A stretch of 5,008 nt of DNA. Source: Planctomycetota bacterium. Its GTDB lineage: Bacteria > Planctomycetota > PUPC01 > JABMSA01 > JAUWKK01. Positions 1-4,937 of the stretch are shown here, piece after piece. The notes under the pieces are model-generated. The model saw nothing but the letters and a program-made list of their open reading frames with translations, was not told where the DNA came from and did not search any database. Each line of letters opens with the position of its first letter. Position 1 is the first letter of the stretch. Where the stretch lies: contig JAUWKK010000233.1 of the NCBI GenBank assembly GCA_030614245.1, forward strand, positions 1-5,008, in the 5' to 3' direction. The translations under genes and the position numbers were made by a program.

Positions 1-1
1 C

Positions 2-31
2 CAGATGAACGCAGATGAACGCAGATAAGAT
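2..31. repeat. 10-bp tandem direct repeat at the window edge
   Basis: Two exact copies of CAGATGAACG (2-11 and 12-21) are followed by a diverged third unit, CAGATAAGAT (22-31). The array may continue to the left of the window. Similar GAACGCAGAT-type short arrays are, from memory, common between genes in planctomycete-like genomes; that comparison was not checked here. No function can be read from the sequence. Confidence 0.7.
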
Positions 32-322
32 GGTCTGGATGCCGAGATGGGGCTCGTGTTTTACGTGTTGGATAGAATACCGGCGGTTGCAGCCCCGTCA
101 GGGGCGGAATAGAACAGCCCACGGCAACGCCGTGGGTAAGGTTGACGAGTGAAATCCCAGCCCCAACGGGGCGGAGTAGTGCAGGGAATCGGCAGGCTGG
201 AAAGCCTGCCCCACGGAGAAATGCTGCTCCATCGACAGATACCGCCCCTTCGGAGCTCTCGGCGGGCCCAACACATACGCGGCTGCTGCCGAACTGCGGC
301 ACGCCGTTACCACGGGCCGGGC
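32..322. other. Non-coding stretch with hairpin repeats
   Basis: I see no credible gene here. Both strands have short open frames, but they are GC-driven, overlap each other, and run straight through the palindromes at 92-210. After 210 there is only weak structure, for example a 5-bp TGCCG/CGGCA inverted pair around 287-301. The plus strand is downstream of nothing visible, and on the minus strand this lies beyond the terminator of the PEP-CTERM gene. Confidence 0.6.
90..210. repeat. Cluster of four REP-like hairpins
   Basis: Four perfect or near-perfect inverted repeats are packed into about 120 bases. (a) GCCCC/GGGGC, 92-96 with 101-105, loop GTCA. (b) CCCACGGC/GCCGTGGG, 118-125 with 129-136, loop AAC. 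(c) GCCCC/GGGGC, 160-164 with 168-172, loop AAC. (d) GGCAGGCT/AGCCTGCC, 191-198 with 203-210, with a GGAA loop that fits the GNRA type. Hairpins (a) and (c) belong to a direct repeat with the shared frame CAGCCCC-(3-4 nt)-GGGGCGGA-TAG, 68 bases apart, so the block looks like a composite of dispersed repeat units rather than one RNA gene. Such elements elsewhere are usually mobilised by RAYT-type transposases. No such gene is in this window, and the REP assignment is inference from form only. Confidence 0.6.
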
Positions 323-360
323 AAAAAAAACTCCCGCGTTCAACACAAGGAACGCGGGAG
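323..360 (-). terminator. Intrinsic terminator of the PEP-CTERM gene
   Basis: A perfect 11-bp stem (CTCCCGCGTTC at 331-341 with GAACGCGGGAG at 350-360) closes an 8-nt loop. Read on the minus strand it is followed directly by eight T residues (complement of the A-run 323-330). It lies about 60 bases after the stop codon of the minus-strand gene, in the correct orientation. This is a textbook Rho-independent terminator. Confidence 0.93.
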
Positions 361-422
361 CGAGTTGGTCTTATCCAGATTCTTGCTGCCTGAATTACTC
401 AGGCAAGATAGGCGTCAACAGT

Positions 423-1238
423 CTACTTGCGCCGGCGCAAACGACCGATGAGGCCAATCAGACCGCCACCGAGCAACAGCATCGTCGCAGGCTCGGGAAT
501 TACGAACGTGATCAGTCCGTCGTCGAAGGTCAACGGATCCAGCTCGAACATGTCGAAGCCGTTCGTCGTCAGACTGTTCGTGAAATCCCAAGCATTGCCG
601 GCAGAGAAATTGCTCTGGCTAACCCACACGCTTGTGCCGGCGGTCGACCAGCTCTCATCCAGGAAGAACGCATAAGTCTTGCCCAGAACCGCATTGGCGT
701 CCACCACTTCGTACGTAAACGTTGCAATGTTGCCGCTCACGTCCGCAGAGGGGATGGCCTGGATTTGTTTTCCACCGGGCAATATAGCCCATATCTGATA
801 ATTGCCCTGTTCTCCCCCCATCGCGGGTTGGATTGTGACGGGGTCCACGCCTTCAGGCGGAGGATTATCGATATTCCACTGGTCGACGAGAGCGTAGAGG
901 TCATCGTGGAGTGTAAAACTCTCGAAGACGATGTCCGGCGTGTTAAGCGGCAGGAGCTTAGCCCGCTCGCTCCCTAAGGTGAATTCGACACCAGAGCTCT
1001 TATAGTTCGTGCCGGACCAAAGCTCATTACCCACCTCGTGCATGAATCCTTTCAACTCGATGGCGACGAGGCTTGGGATCGTATCCTTCAAGCTAACGGT
1101 AAAATGCAGCAGCATTCCATCTTCTGGGGTCACGACGCCAGGATAGTCATTGATGTCTATCGCCGCTTCCATAGCGAAAGCGCCGCTGCTCAACACGCAG
1201 ATCAGGCCAACAGCAAGCAGTGCCGTCAAGTTTCTCAT
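423..1238 (-). CDS. PEP-CTERM sorting-domain secreted protein, function unknown
   Basis: A 271-residue exported protein of unknown role. Residues 1-22 form a Sec signal peptide (MRNLT, hydrophobic core LLAVGLICVL, likely cleavage after AFA). The C-terminus is a PEP-CTERM tail: VIPEPATMLLLGG, then a Gly/Leu/Ile-rich membrane segment, then the basic end RLRRRK. In this family the tail is recognised by an exosortase (EpsH type), which removes it and delivers the protein to the cell surface or extracellular matrix. The mature part has no cysteine and is acidic with many Ser, Thr and aromatic residues, which suits a beta-rich surface protein; I recognise no enzyme domain in it. I chose ATG at 1238 over the in-frame GTG at 1241 because an AAGGAAAGGAAAC purine tract lies about 8 nt upstream of the ATG. 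It is transcribed alone, away from coaX, and ends at a strong terminator. The exosortase gene is not in the window. Confidence 0.9.
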   Translation of the reverse strand: MRNLTALLAVGLICVLSSGAFAMEAAIDINDYPGVVTPEDGMLLHFTVSLKDTIPSLVAIELKGFMHEVGNELWSGTNYKSSGVEFTLGSERAKLLPLNTPDIVFESFTLHDDLYALVDQWNIDNPPPEGVDPVTIQPAMGGEQGNYQIWAILPGGKQIQAIPSADVSGNIATFTYEVVDANAVLGKTYAFFLDESWSTAGTSVWVSQSNFSAGNAWDFTNSLTTNGFDMFELDPLTFDDGLITFVIPEPATMLLLGGGLIGLIGRLRRRK

Positions 1239-1352
1239 CACTTGTTTCCTTTCCTTTCGATCTTGTTAAAGTCTTGTTTGGCTCATTTGCCAACTGCTCG
1301 GCACGGCGCCGAGCAAGCCGTAAAATATTTTTTTGTGCGCGCTCACCCCCTT

Positions 1353-1481
1353 TCATAGATCGTACGGTGCAATTTTTCTGCCAATGTCTTCCAGTTGCTT
1401 TTTCTCGCGGTTCCGAAGAGTTTCACCGGATACACCTCCGAGACGCAACAGCATGGGACGCTGAACCCCACTTGGGTTCAC
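1353..1481 (-). CDS. Possible 42-residue leader ORF, charged helix
   Basis: A short minus-strand frame starting at GTG 1481, which overlaps the stop of the preceding 17-codon frame as GTGA. A GGGAG Shine-Dalgarno-like element lies five bases upstream, inside the 3' arm of a 9-bp hairpin, and the GTG lies at the foot of the next hairpin (1480-1462). The C-terminal half (LRNREKKQLEDIGRK, ending IAPYDL) is charged and could form a helix, so it reads more like protein than random sequence. I recognise no family. The same frame is open further upstream to 1589, so it could instead be the end of a decayed gene. Weakly supported. Confidence 0.22.
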   Translation of the reverse strand: MNPSGVQRPMLLRLGGVSGETLRNREKKQLEDIGRKIAPYDL

Positions 1482-1531
1482 TCCCTCTCCCAGGGGGCAA
1501 CTGCTGACCCTGGGAGCATTTGTCTGCGCAT
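1478..1531 (-). CDS. Possible 17-residue leader ORF
   Basis: A tiny minus-strand frame (begins MRRQM, ends WERE). Its only strength is its ribosome binding site: GGAGGAG at 1544-1538, six bases before ATG 1531, the best Shine-Dalgarno match in this intergenic region. Part of that site (GGGAG) is the 3' arm of the 6-bp hairpin 1556-1541, so initiation may depend on whether the hairpin is open. The start codon lies three bases after the stop of the 35-codon frame upstream. The peptide itself resembles nothing I know. Confidence 0.2.
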   Translation of the reverse strand: MRRQMLPGSAVAPWERE

Positions 1532-1533
1532 AT

Positions 1534-1641
1534 TCAACTCCTCCCAACAGTGGGAGCCCCCCGACTCCACGTGCCAGCTTCCACAACAAAAATCGCGCCT
1601 CGTCTGCTGATATATCGTTCTCTCTCCGTGTTTTCAGCCAT
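1534..1641 (-). CDS. Possible 35-residue leader peptide
   Basis: First start codon downstream of the minus-strand promoter: ATG at 1641, about 16 nt after the predicted transcription start, with GGAAGGG eight bases upstream. The peptide begins MAENTERERY and ends VGRS. It holds six arginines among 35 residues, encoded by AGA, CGA, AGA, CGA, CGG and AGG, that is, none by CGC or CGT, which dominate in the coaX operon genes. Its last codons include the 5' arm of the hairpin that partly hides the next ribosome binding site, which would suit a leader peptide that couples or attenuates. No homologue is recognised; it could equally be non-functional. Confidence 0.3.
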   Translation of the reverse strand: MAENTERERYISRRGAIFVVEAGTWSRGAPTVGRS

Positions 1642-1656
1642 TTTCACGACCCTTCC

Positions 1657-1735
1657 ATAGCACAGTATACAGTCAGAAACAAGGCACGTCAAGGAAAAAA
1701 TTTCCAAATTAGCAAAAAAAAATAAAAAAACTTCC
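1657..1735 (-). promoter_or_regulatory. Strong sigma-70 promoter with UP-like A/T tract
   Basis: On the minus strand, -35 TTGACG (1692-1687), a spacer of exactly 17 nt, and -10 TATACT (1669-1664), each 5 of 6 to consensus. Transcription should start near 1656-1658. Immediately upstream (1693-1735) lies a long A/T tract with phased T-runs on the minus strand, like an UP element or a curved segment, and it includes the palindrome GGAAA/TTTCC (1693-1697 with 1701-1705). Elements this complete usually drive abundant transcripts. The nearest gene in this direction is the PEP-CTERM gene, about 420 nt away. Confidence 0.75.
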
Positions 1736-1767
1736 AAGGGAGCCCCGCTGGAGATGCGGGCCAAATC

Positions 1768-1828
1768 TGCTACAATAGCCGGATATGGCCGGAATCCTGT
1801 TGATTCGCTGCGCTCGGCGTGTTAGATT
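1768..1828 (+). promoter_or_regulatory. Candidate promoters of the coaX operon
   Basis: Two weak candidates. One is an extended -10, TGC-TACAAT (1768-1776), with no good -35 but a TG motif that can compensate. The other is TTGATT (1800-1805), a 17-nt spacer, and TAGATT (1823-1828), each about 4 of 6 to consensus. Either would give a 5' untranslated region of roughly 110-165 nt. A 5-bp hairpin, CCCGC/GCGGG (1744-1748 with 1756-1760), lies just upstream. I cannot choose between them from sequence alone. Confidence 0.35.
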
Positions 1829-1910
1829 TACCTGACAGTCGCAGTGAAATTTTCGCCCCGGAACGTTCCCGACCAACTGTATATTCTCGCGTTCTCTTGC
1901 CAGCCACTGA

Positions 1911-1946
1911 AGCTTGTTGTGAGTTGAAAGCTTGTTGTGAGTTGAA
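1911..1946 (+). repeat. Perfect 18-bp tandem duplication abutting the coaX start
   Basis: AGCTTGTTGTGAGTTGAA occurs twice back to back (1911-1928 and 1929-1946) without a mismatch, and the second copy ends on the base before the coaX ATG. There is no good Shine-Dalgarno in the unit; GTGAG is the nearest purine element. The in-frame TGA at 1938-1940 excludes an upstream extension of coaX. A perfect short duplication at this place suggests a recent replication-slippage event and may alter initiation of coaX. Confidence 0.9.
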
Positions 1947-2690
1947 ATGTTGCGCGTTTTGTCTGTAGATATCGGCAACAGCACGGCCAAGCTGGGCTTG
2001 TTCGTTGACGGGGAAATAGCCGGGACGGCCGTCTCGGTCGTGACGGATCGCGGCATCGTGCTCGCTCCGGGATTCATCGAGATGGTCAAGCGCTCGGCGC
2101 CCGTTGCCGTCGTTGCTTCGGTGAATCCTCCCGCAGAAGTATCAGTCGAACGTACGCTTCGTAAGATTGGCGCCTCGCCCGTTCTGAGAATTCGTCGGGA
2201 CATCCCGGTGCCGATCCGCTGCCTGTGCGAGCAGGGAGTCGGAGACGACCGTCTCGCCAATGCCGTTGCGGCTCACCATCTTGCCGCAGGCGCGGCACTA
2301 GTCGTGGATTTGGGCACCGCTATCACATTCGATGTCATCTCGGACTGCGGGGATTTTGTCGGCGGCGCCATAGCGCCCGGCGTTGGATCTTCCGCCCGTG
2401 CGCTCAACGAGTTCACTGCAAAGCTCCCGCTGGTCGAGCCGTATTCGCCAAGTTCCGCCATCGGCCGAAACACCACCGATGCCATAAACGTCGGACTCGT
2501 CATCGGCCTCGCCGGTCTCATCGACAGAATCGTCCGGCAGATAACTGAAGAGCTCGATGCCACCCCGACGGTCATCGCAACCGGCGGCCACGCTTCACTG
2601 CTTGCACCCCATGCGGCAACCCTTGATCGGATCGAGCAGCATCTTACACTGCTCGGACTTCAGTTGATTTACCAGGCGCAGAACCCCTGA
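1947..2690 (+). CDS. coaX: Type III pantothenate kinase
   Basis: Phosphorylates pantothenate with ATP to 4'-phosphopantothenate, the first step of coenzyme A synthesis, in the cytosol. At 247 residues it has the usual length of the family (ASKHA-fold kinases). Motifs: the N-terminal phosphate-binding VDIGNST (residues 7-13); GVGDDRLANAVAAHH (97-111), whose second Asp is the expected catalytic base; VVDLGTAITFDV (119-130), the second phosphate motif; GGAIAPGVGSSARAL (139-153), with family spacing; AIGRNTTDAINVG (171-183); and ATGGH (211-215), the adenosine site. CoaX enzymes need a monovalent cation and are not inhibited by CoA. ATG 1947 is the first possible start because an in-frame stop precedes it. 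The ribosome binding site is weak. It is first in a three-gene operon with a 1-nt gap to the next gene. Confidence 0.95.
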   Translation: MLRVLSVDIGNSTAKLGLFVDGEIAGTAVSVVTDRGIVLAPGFIEMVKRSAPVAVVASVNPPAEVSVERTLRKIGASPVLRIRRDIPVPIRCLCEQGVGDDRLANAVAAHHLAAGAALVVDLGTAITFDVISDCGDFVGGAIAPGVGSSARALNEFTAKLPLVEPYSPSSAIGRNTTDAINVGLVIGLAGLIDRIVRQITEELDATPTVIATGGHASLLAPHAATLDRIEQHLTLLGLQLIYQAQNP

Positions 2691-2691
2691 T

Positions 2692-3912
2692 ATGCCTCCC
2701 CAACATGATGAGCAAACGCTTGCCGCCGCCATCACGCCTCCCGGCGAGGGAGGTATCGGCGTGATCAACGTCGTCGGCCGGCGCGCCGTCGAAATCGTCG
2801 AGGCTCTCTTCCAACCGGCGCGCGGTGTCCGACTGAACCAGTCACCGCCGGGACGGCTGCTTTACGGCCGAATCATCGACGAAGGCCGAGCACTTGATGA
2901 GGCCATAGTCACGATCTGCCCGACAAATGAAAGCCTCACGGGCGAGCCGACCGTCGAGATCAACTGCCATGGCGGCATCGCCGCCGTGAGGGCCGTACTC
3001 GCCTCCATTGTCACCCGCGGCGCCGTGAAGGCCGAGTGGCACGAACTCCTTGCGCGAGCGGCCGTTACGGGCTCACTCGACGCCATCCAGGCGGAAGCGA
3101 TTGAGGCGCTCCCGTCCGCGTTCAGCCCGCTGGCGGCGCAGATGCTGATCGATCAATGGAATGGAAGCCTGAGCCGCGCGATCACGGCAATTGCCTTGCA
3201 GTTGCAGGCCGGCGATGCGCGGCAAGGCACTTCCGCCTTGAGCGCGCTCTTGCAGACGTCGGACTTCGGTTTCGCGCTTGTCCGTCCGAGGCGCGCGGTC
3301 ATCGTCGGGGCTCCCAACGCCGGCAAGTCCACGCTCTTCAACGCCATCGTCGGTCATCAGCGGGTGATCGTCGCTGAGGTGCCCGGCACCACCCGCGACG
3401 CCGTCGCCGAGACCATCATCCTTGACGGAATCCCTCTCGAACTCACCGACACCGCCGGGCTGCGCGACACCGACCACGTCGTCGAGGTCGAGAGCGTCAA
3501 GGGCACGTGGCGCCGCATCGCGGAGGCGGATACCGTCATCATGCTCTTTGACGGCTCAAGGGAGGCCACACCCGACGGCTGGGCGATCTTCGAGGATATC
3601 GATGCATCCTGCATCGTGCCCGCCATCAATAAATGCGAACTGCCGCAGGTCATCGATCCGGACGAAGTCTCGCGCCGCTGCAACTGCACGCCGTGCCTCA
3701 TCTCGGCGCTCGAGGGAACCCGCCTCGACGAACTCGAAGCAAGACTCATAGCCGACATCCGTCACAGCAGCTACAGCCCCGGAGACGCCATAGTATTCAC
3801 CGCGCGCCAACGCAATGCGCTGCGAGATGCGCTCGCTCTCCAGCCGGCCGAGGCCGCCGAAATGCTCGAGAGCTCCGTCAAGGGAACGAAACCAGGGGAG
3901 AACCGCCAATGA
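2692..3912 (+). CDS. mnmE: MnmE/TrmE-like GTPase, short and without the C-terminal Cys motif
   Basis: Related to MnmE, the GTPase that with MnmG modifies the wobble uridine (cmnm5U34) of certain tRNAs. Residues 1-120 match the tetrahydrofolate-binding N-domain (AITPPGEGGIGV, LTGEPTVEINCHGG), with a loose version of the following NGKxDL region (VTGSLDAIQAEAIEAL). The G domain is clear: G1 GAPNAGKST (206-214), with the Asn that holds the potassium ion; G2 GTTRD (232-236); G3 DTAG (253-256); Glu265 at the place of the catalytic Glu282 of the E. coli enzyme; G4 NKCE (313-316), where NKxD is usual; G5 SAL (338-340). The protein is 406 residues against about 450 for the family and ends without the C-terminal CIGK-type sequence carrying the catalytic cysteine. 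The stop overlaps the next start, leaving no room for a frameshifted tail. It is either a divergent MnmE or a paralogue with another role; the family is sure, the function is not. Confidence 0.88.
   Translation: MPPQHDEQTLAAAITPPGEGGIGVINVVGRRAVEIVEALFQPARGVRLNQSPPGRLLYGRIIDEGRALDEAIVTICPTNESLTGEPTVEINCHGGIAAVRAVLASIVTRGAVKAEWHELLARAAVTGSLDAIQAEAIEALPSAFSPLAAQMLIDQWNGSLSRAITAIALQLQAGDARQGTSALSALLQTSDFGFALVRPRRAVIVGAPNAGKSTLFNAIVGHQRVIVAEVPGTTRDAVAETIILDGIPLELTDTAGLRDTDHVVEVESVKGTWRRIAEADTVIMLFDGSREATPDGWAIFEDIDASCIVPAINKCELPQVIDPDEVSRRCNCTPCLISALEGTRLDELEARLIADIRHSSYSPGDAIVFTARQRNALRDALALQPAEAAEMLESSVKGTKPGENRQ
3894..3900 (+). promoter_or_regulatory. Ribosome binding site that decides the acyltransferase start
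   Basis: AGGGGAG lies eight bases before ATG 3909, inside the end of the GTPase gene. The reading frame is open much further upstream (to 3633), but only as a shadow of the GTPase gene. This site and the conserved N-terminus after it fix the start at 3909. Confidence 0.8.
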
Positions 3913-4850
3913 AGAACTTCGATCAACTGATGGAACACGTCGAGAGCCGGCCGCTGCGCACCGTCGCCGGCGCCGTCGCGCAGGACCATACCGTCCTCTC
4001 AGCGGCACGTGAAGCACTCGACCGCAACATCGCACGGCTGATACTCGTGGGAGACGAAGATGAGACGCGCAGCATCGCATCCGATCATTCGATCGCTCTC
4101 GACGGCCTGACCGTCGTGAACGAACCCGACGGCCTGAAAGCGGCGCGGCGCGCGGTCGAGATGGTCTCATCAGGCGAAGCCGAGATTTTCATGAAGGGGC
4201 ACATCCACACCGACGACTTCCTGCGCGCCGTGCTCGACCGCGAGGTCGGCCTGAAGGCGAACGTCCTCATGAGCCACTGTTTCATCGTCGAAGTGCCTCG
4301 GCTCGACAAGTTCATCTTCATCACCGACAGTGCGATGAACATCGCCCCCACGCTCGAGCATAAGGCCGAGATCGTCCTGAATGCCGTCCACCTGGCGAAC
4401 ATCTTCGGCATATCCCGCCCGAAGGTAGCCGCGCTCGCGGCGGTCGAGCTGCTGAACCCGGCAATGCCCGCCACTATCGAGGCCAGTTGCCTCAAGACGA
4501 TGTCCGAGCGAAGCCAGTTCGTCCCCGATTGCATCGTAGATGGCCCGCTGGCCTTCGACCTCGCCATCAGCGAGGTCGCAGCCAAACACAAGCGCGTCGG
4601 AGGCCCAGTCGCCGGCGCGGCCGACATCCTCCTCGTGCCGGACATCGAGGCGGGCAACATACTTGTCAAGGCGCGCGTGCATCTGGGCGGTCTCCGCGTG
4701 GCTGGGGCACTAATTGGAGCCAAGGCCCCCGTTGTACTCACCAGCCGGACCGACAGTGCCGAGGCGAAGCTCTTCTCAGTTGCTTCGGCCGTCTTTATGT
4801 TCGATACCAGCAGGCATCTCAGATTGAAGATCGGGAAGGTGCACTACTGA
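3909..4850 (+). CDS. Phosphate acetyl/butyryltransferase family protein
   Basis: A 313-residue member of the phosphotransacetylase/phosphotransbutyrylase (PTA/PTB) family, which exchanges the CoA of an acyl-CoA for phosphate to give acyl phosphate, in the cytosol. Family blocks in order: MKGHIHTDDFLRAVL (95-109); ITDSAMNIAPTLEHK (138-152); PKVAALAAVELLNPAMPAT (171-189); DGPLAFDLAIS (211-221); AGAADILLVPDIEAGN (235-250); GAKAPVVLTSRTDS (270-283). The length and the wording of the blocks are closer to phosphate butyryltransferase (ptb) than to the long Pta enzymes, but the acyl chain used cannot be read from the sequence, so I give no symbol. The start overlaps the stop of the GTPase gene (ATGA), so translation is probably coupled. 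The usual partner, an acetate or butyrate kinase, does not follow within the 158 bases left. Confidence 0.9.
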   Translation: MKNFDQLMEHVESRPLRTVAGAVAQDHTVLSAAREALDRNIARLILVGDEDETRSIASDHSIALDGLTVVNEPDGLKAARRAVEMVSSGEAEIFMKGHIHTDDFLRAVLDREVGLKANVLMSHCFIVEVPRLDKFIFITDSAMNIAPTLEHKAEIVLNAVHLANIFGISRPKVAALAAVELLNPAMPATIEASCLKTMSERSQFVPDCIVDGPLAFDLAISEVAAKHKRVGGPVAGAADILLVPDIEAGNILVKARVHLGGLRVAGALIGAKAPVVLTSRTDSAEAKLFSVASAVFMFDTSRHLRLKIGKVHY

Positions 4851-4937
4851 GCGGTCGTCCACTGCCGATGATGCGATTCTGGCACTTCGCAGCCTTGTGT
4901 GCCATTTTGGCACCCCATATTATTCAGTGGCCAGTGA
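4851..4937 (+). other. Downstream spacer with one hairpin, no terminator seen
   Basis: The spacer after the operon holds a perfect 6-bp hairpin, GTGCCA/TGGCAC (4899-4904 with 4908-4913, TTT loop), followed by CCCCATATTATT and not by a T-run, so it is not a standard intrinsic terminator. An open frame from ATG 4868 runs to the window end (begins MMRFWHFAALCA), but has no convincing ribosome binding site and resembles no protein I know. Confidence 0.5.

Larger units (their letters stand above)
1239..1657 (-). promoter_or_regulatory. Long structured 5' leader of the PEP-CTERM mRNA
   Basis: If transcription begins at the strong minus-strand promoter, the PEP-CTERM message carries about 420 nt of leader. 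I see no intrinsic terminator within it. Perfect hairpins, in minus-strand order: CTCCCA/TGGGAG (1556-1551 with 1546-1541, 4-nt loop); CTCCCAGGG/CCCTGGGAG (1516-1508 with 1495-1487, 12-nt loop); TGAACCC/GGGTTCA (1480-1474 with 1468-1462); TGCTCGGC/GCCGAGCA (1315-1308 with 1302-1295); TTGGC/GCCAA (1293-1289 with 1282-1278). The first three overlap the ends and starts of short reading frames. I compared it by eye with the c-di-GMP-I, cobalamin and 6S RNA patterns and found no match. It could be a translational attenuator, an unknown riboswitch-like leader, or a separate small RNA that happens to lie upstream. Confidence 0.45.

Noticed and set aside
2..210. CRISPR array
   Set aside because: The repeats are too short, have no regular spacers of 30-40 bp, and are of several different kinds.
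61..451. Short frames on both strands in the left flank
   Set aside because: They translate the hairpin repeats and the terminator; composition is Arg/Pro-rich and no start has a convincing ribosome binding site.
1239..1241. GTG 1241 as the start of the PEP-CTERM gene
   Set aside because: It lies only 5 nt from the AGGA element, while ATG 1238 directly after it has better spacing and gives a standard signal peptide.
1295..1334. Plus-strand terminator (TGCTCGGC/GCCGAGCA hairpin with a T-run)
   Set aside because: The seven T residues begin 12 bases after the stem, and no plus-strand gene ends here, so the hairpin fits the minus-strand leader better.
1147..1356. 69-codon minus-strand frame starting at ATG 1356
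   Set aside because: It overlaps the first 92 bases of the PEP-CTERM gene in another frame, including the signal-peptide region, and has a poor C-terminal half (Cys-Cys-Trp, then Arg-rich). Mentioned as part of the leader finding but not called as a gene.
1353..1657. Known riboswitch or housekeeping RNA in the leader (c-di-GMP-I, cobalamin, 6S, SRP, RNase P)
   Set aside because: None of the conserved motifs of these families could be found by eye on either strand, although the region is clearly structured.
1709..2260. 183-codon minus-strand frame across the coaX start
   Set aside because: It is antisense to coaX, reads through the minus-strand A/T tract and the 18-bp tandem repeat, and shows no domain.
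3633..3908. 92-codon N-terminal extension of the acyltransferase
   Set aside because: It runs through the GTPase gene in another frame, is Arg/Pro-rich shadow sequence, and the family N-terminus plus an AGGGGAG site support ATG 3909.
3556..4741. Long minus-strand frames opposite the GTPase and acyltransferase genes (3556-4170, 4085-4741)
   Set aside because: Typical antisense shadows in GC-rich genes: Arg/Ala/Ser-rich, no family motifs, and opposite genes with clear conserved motifs.
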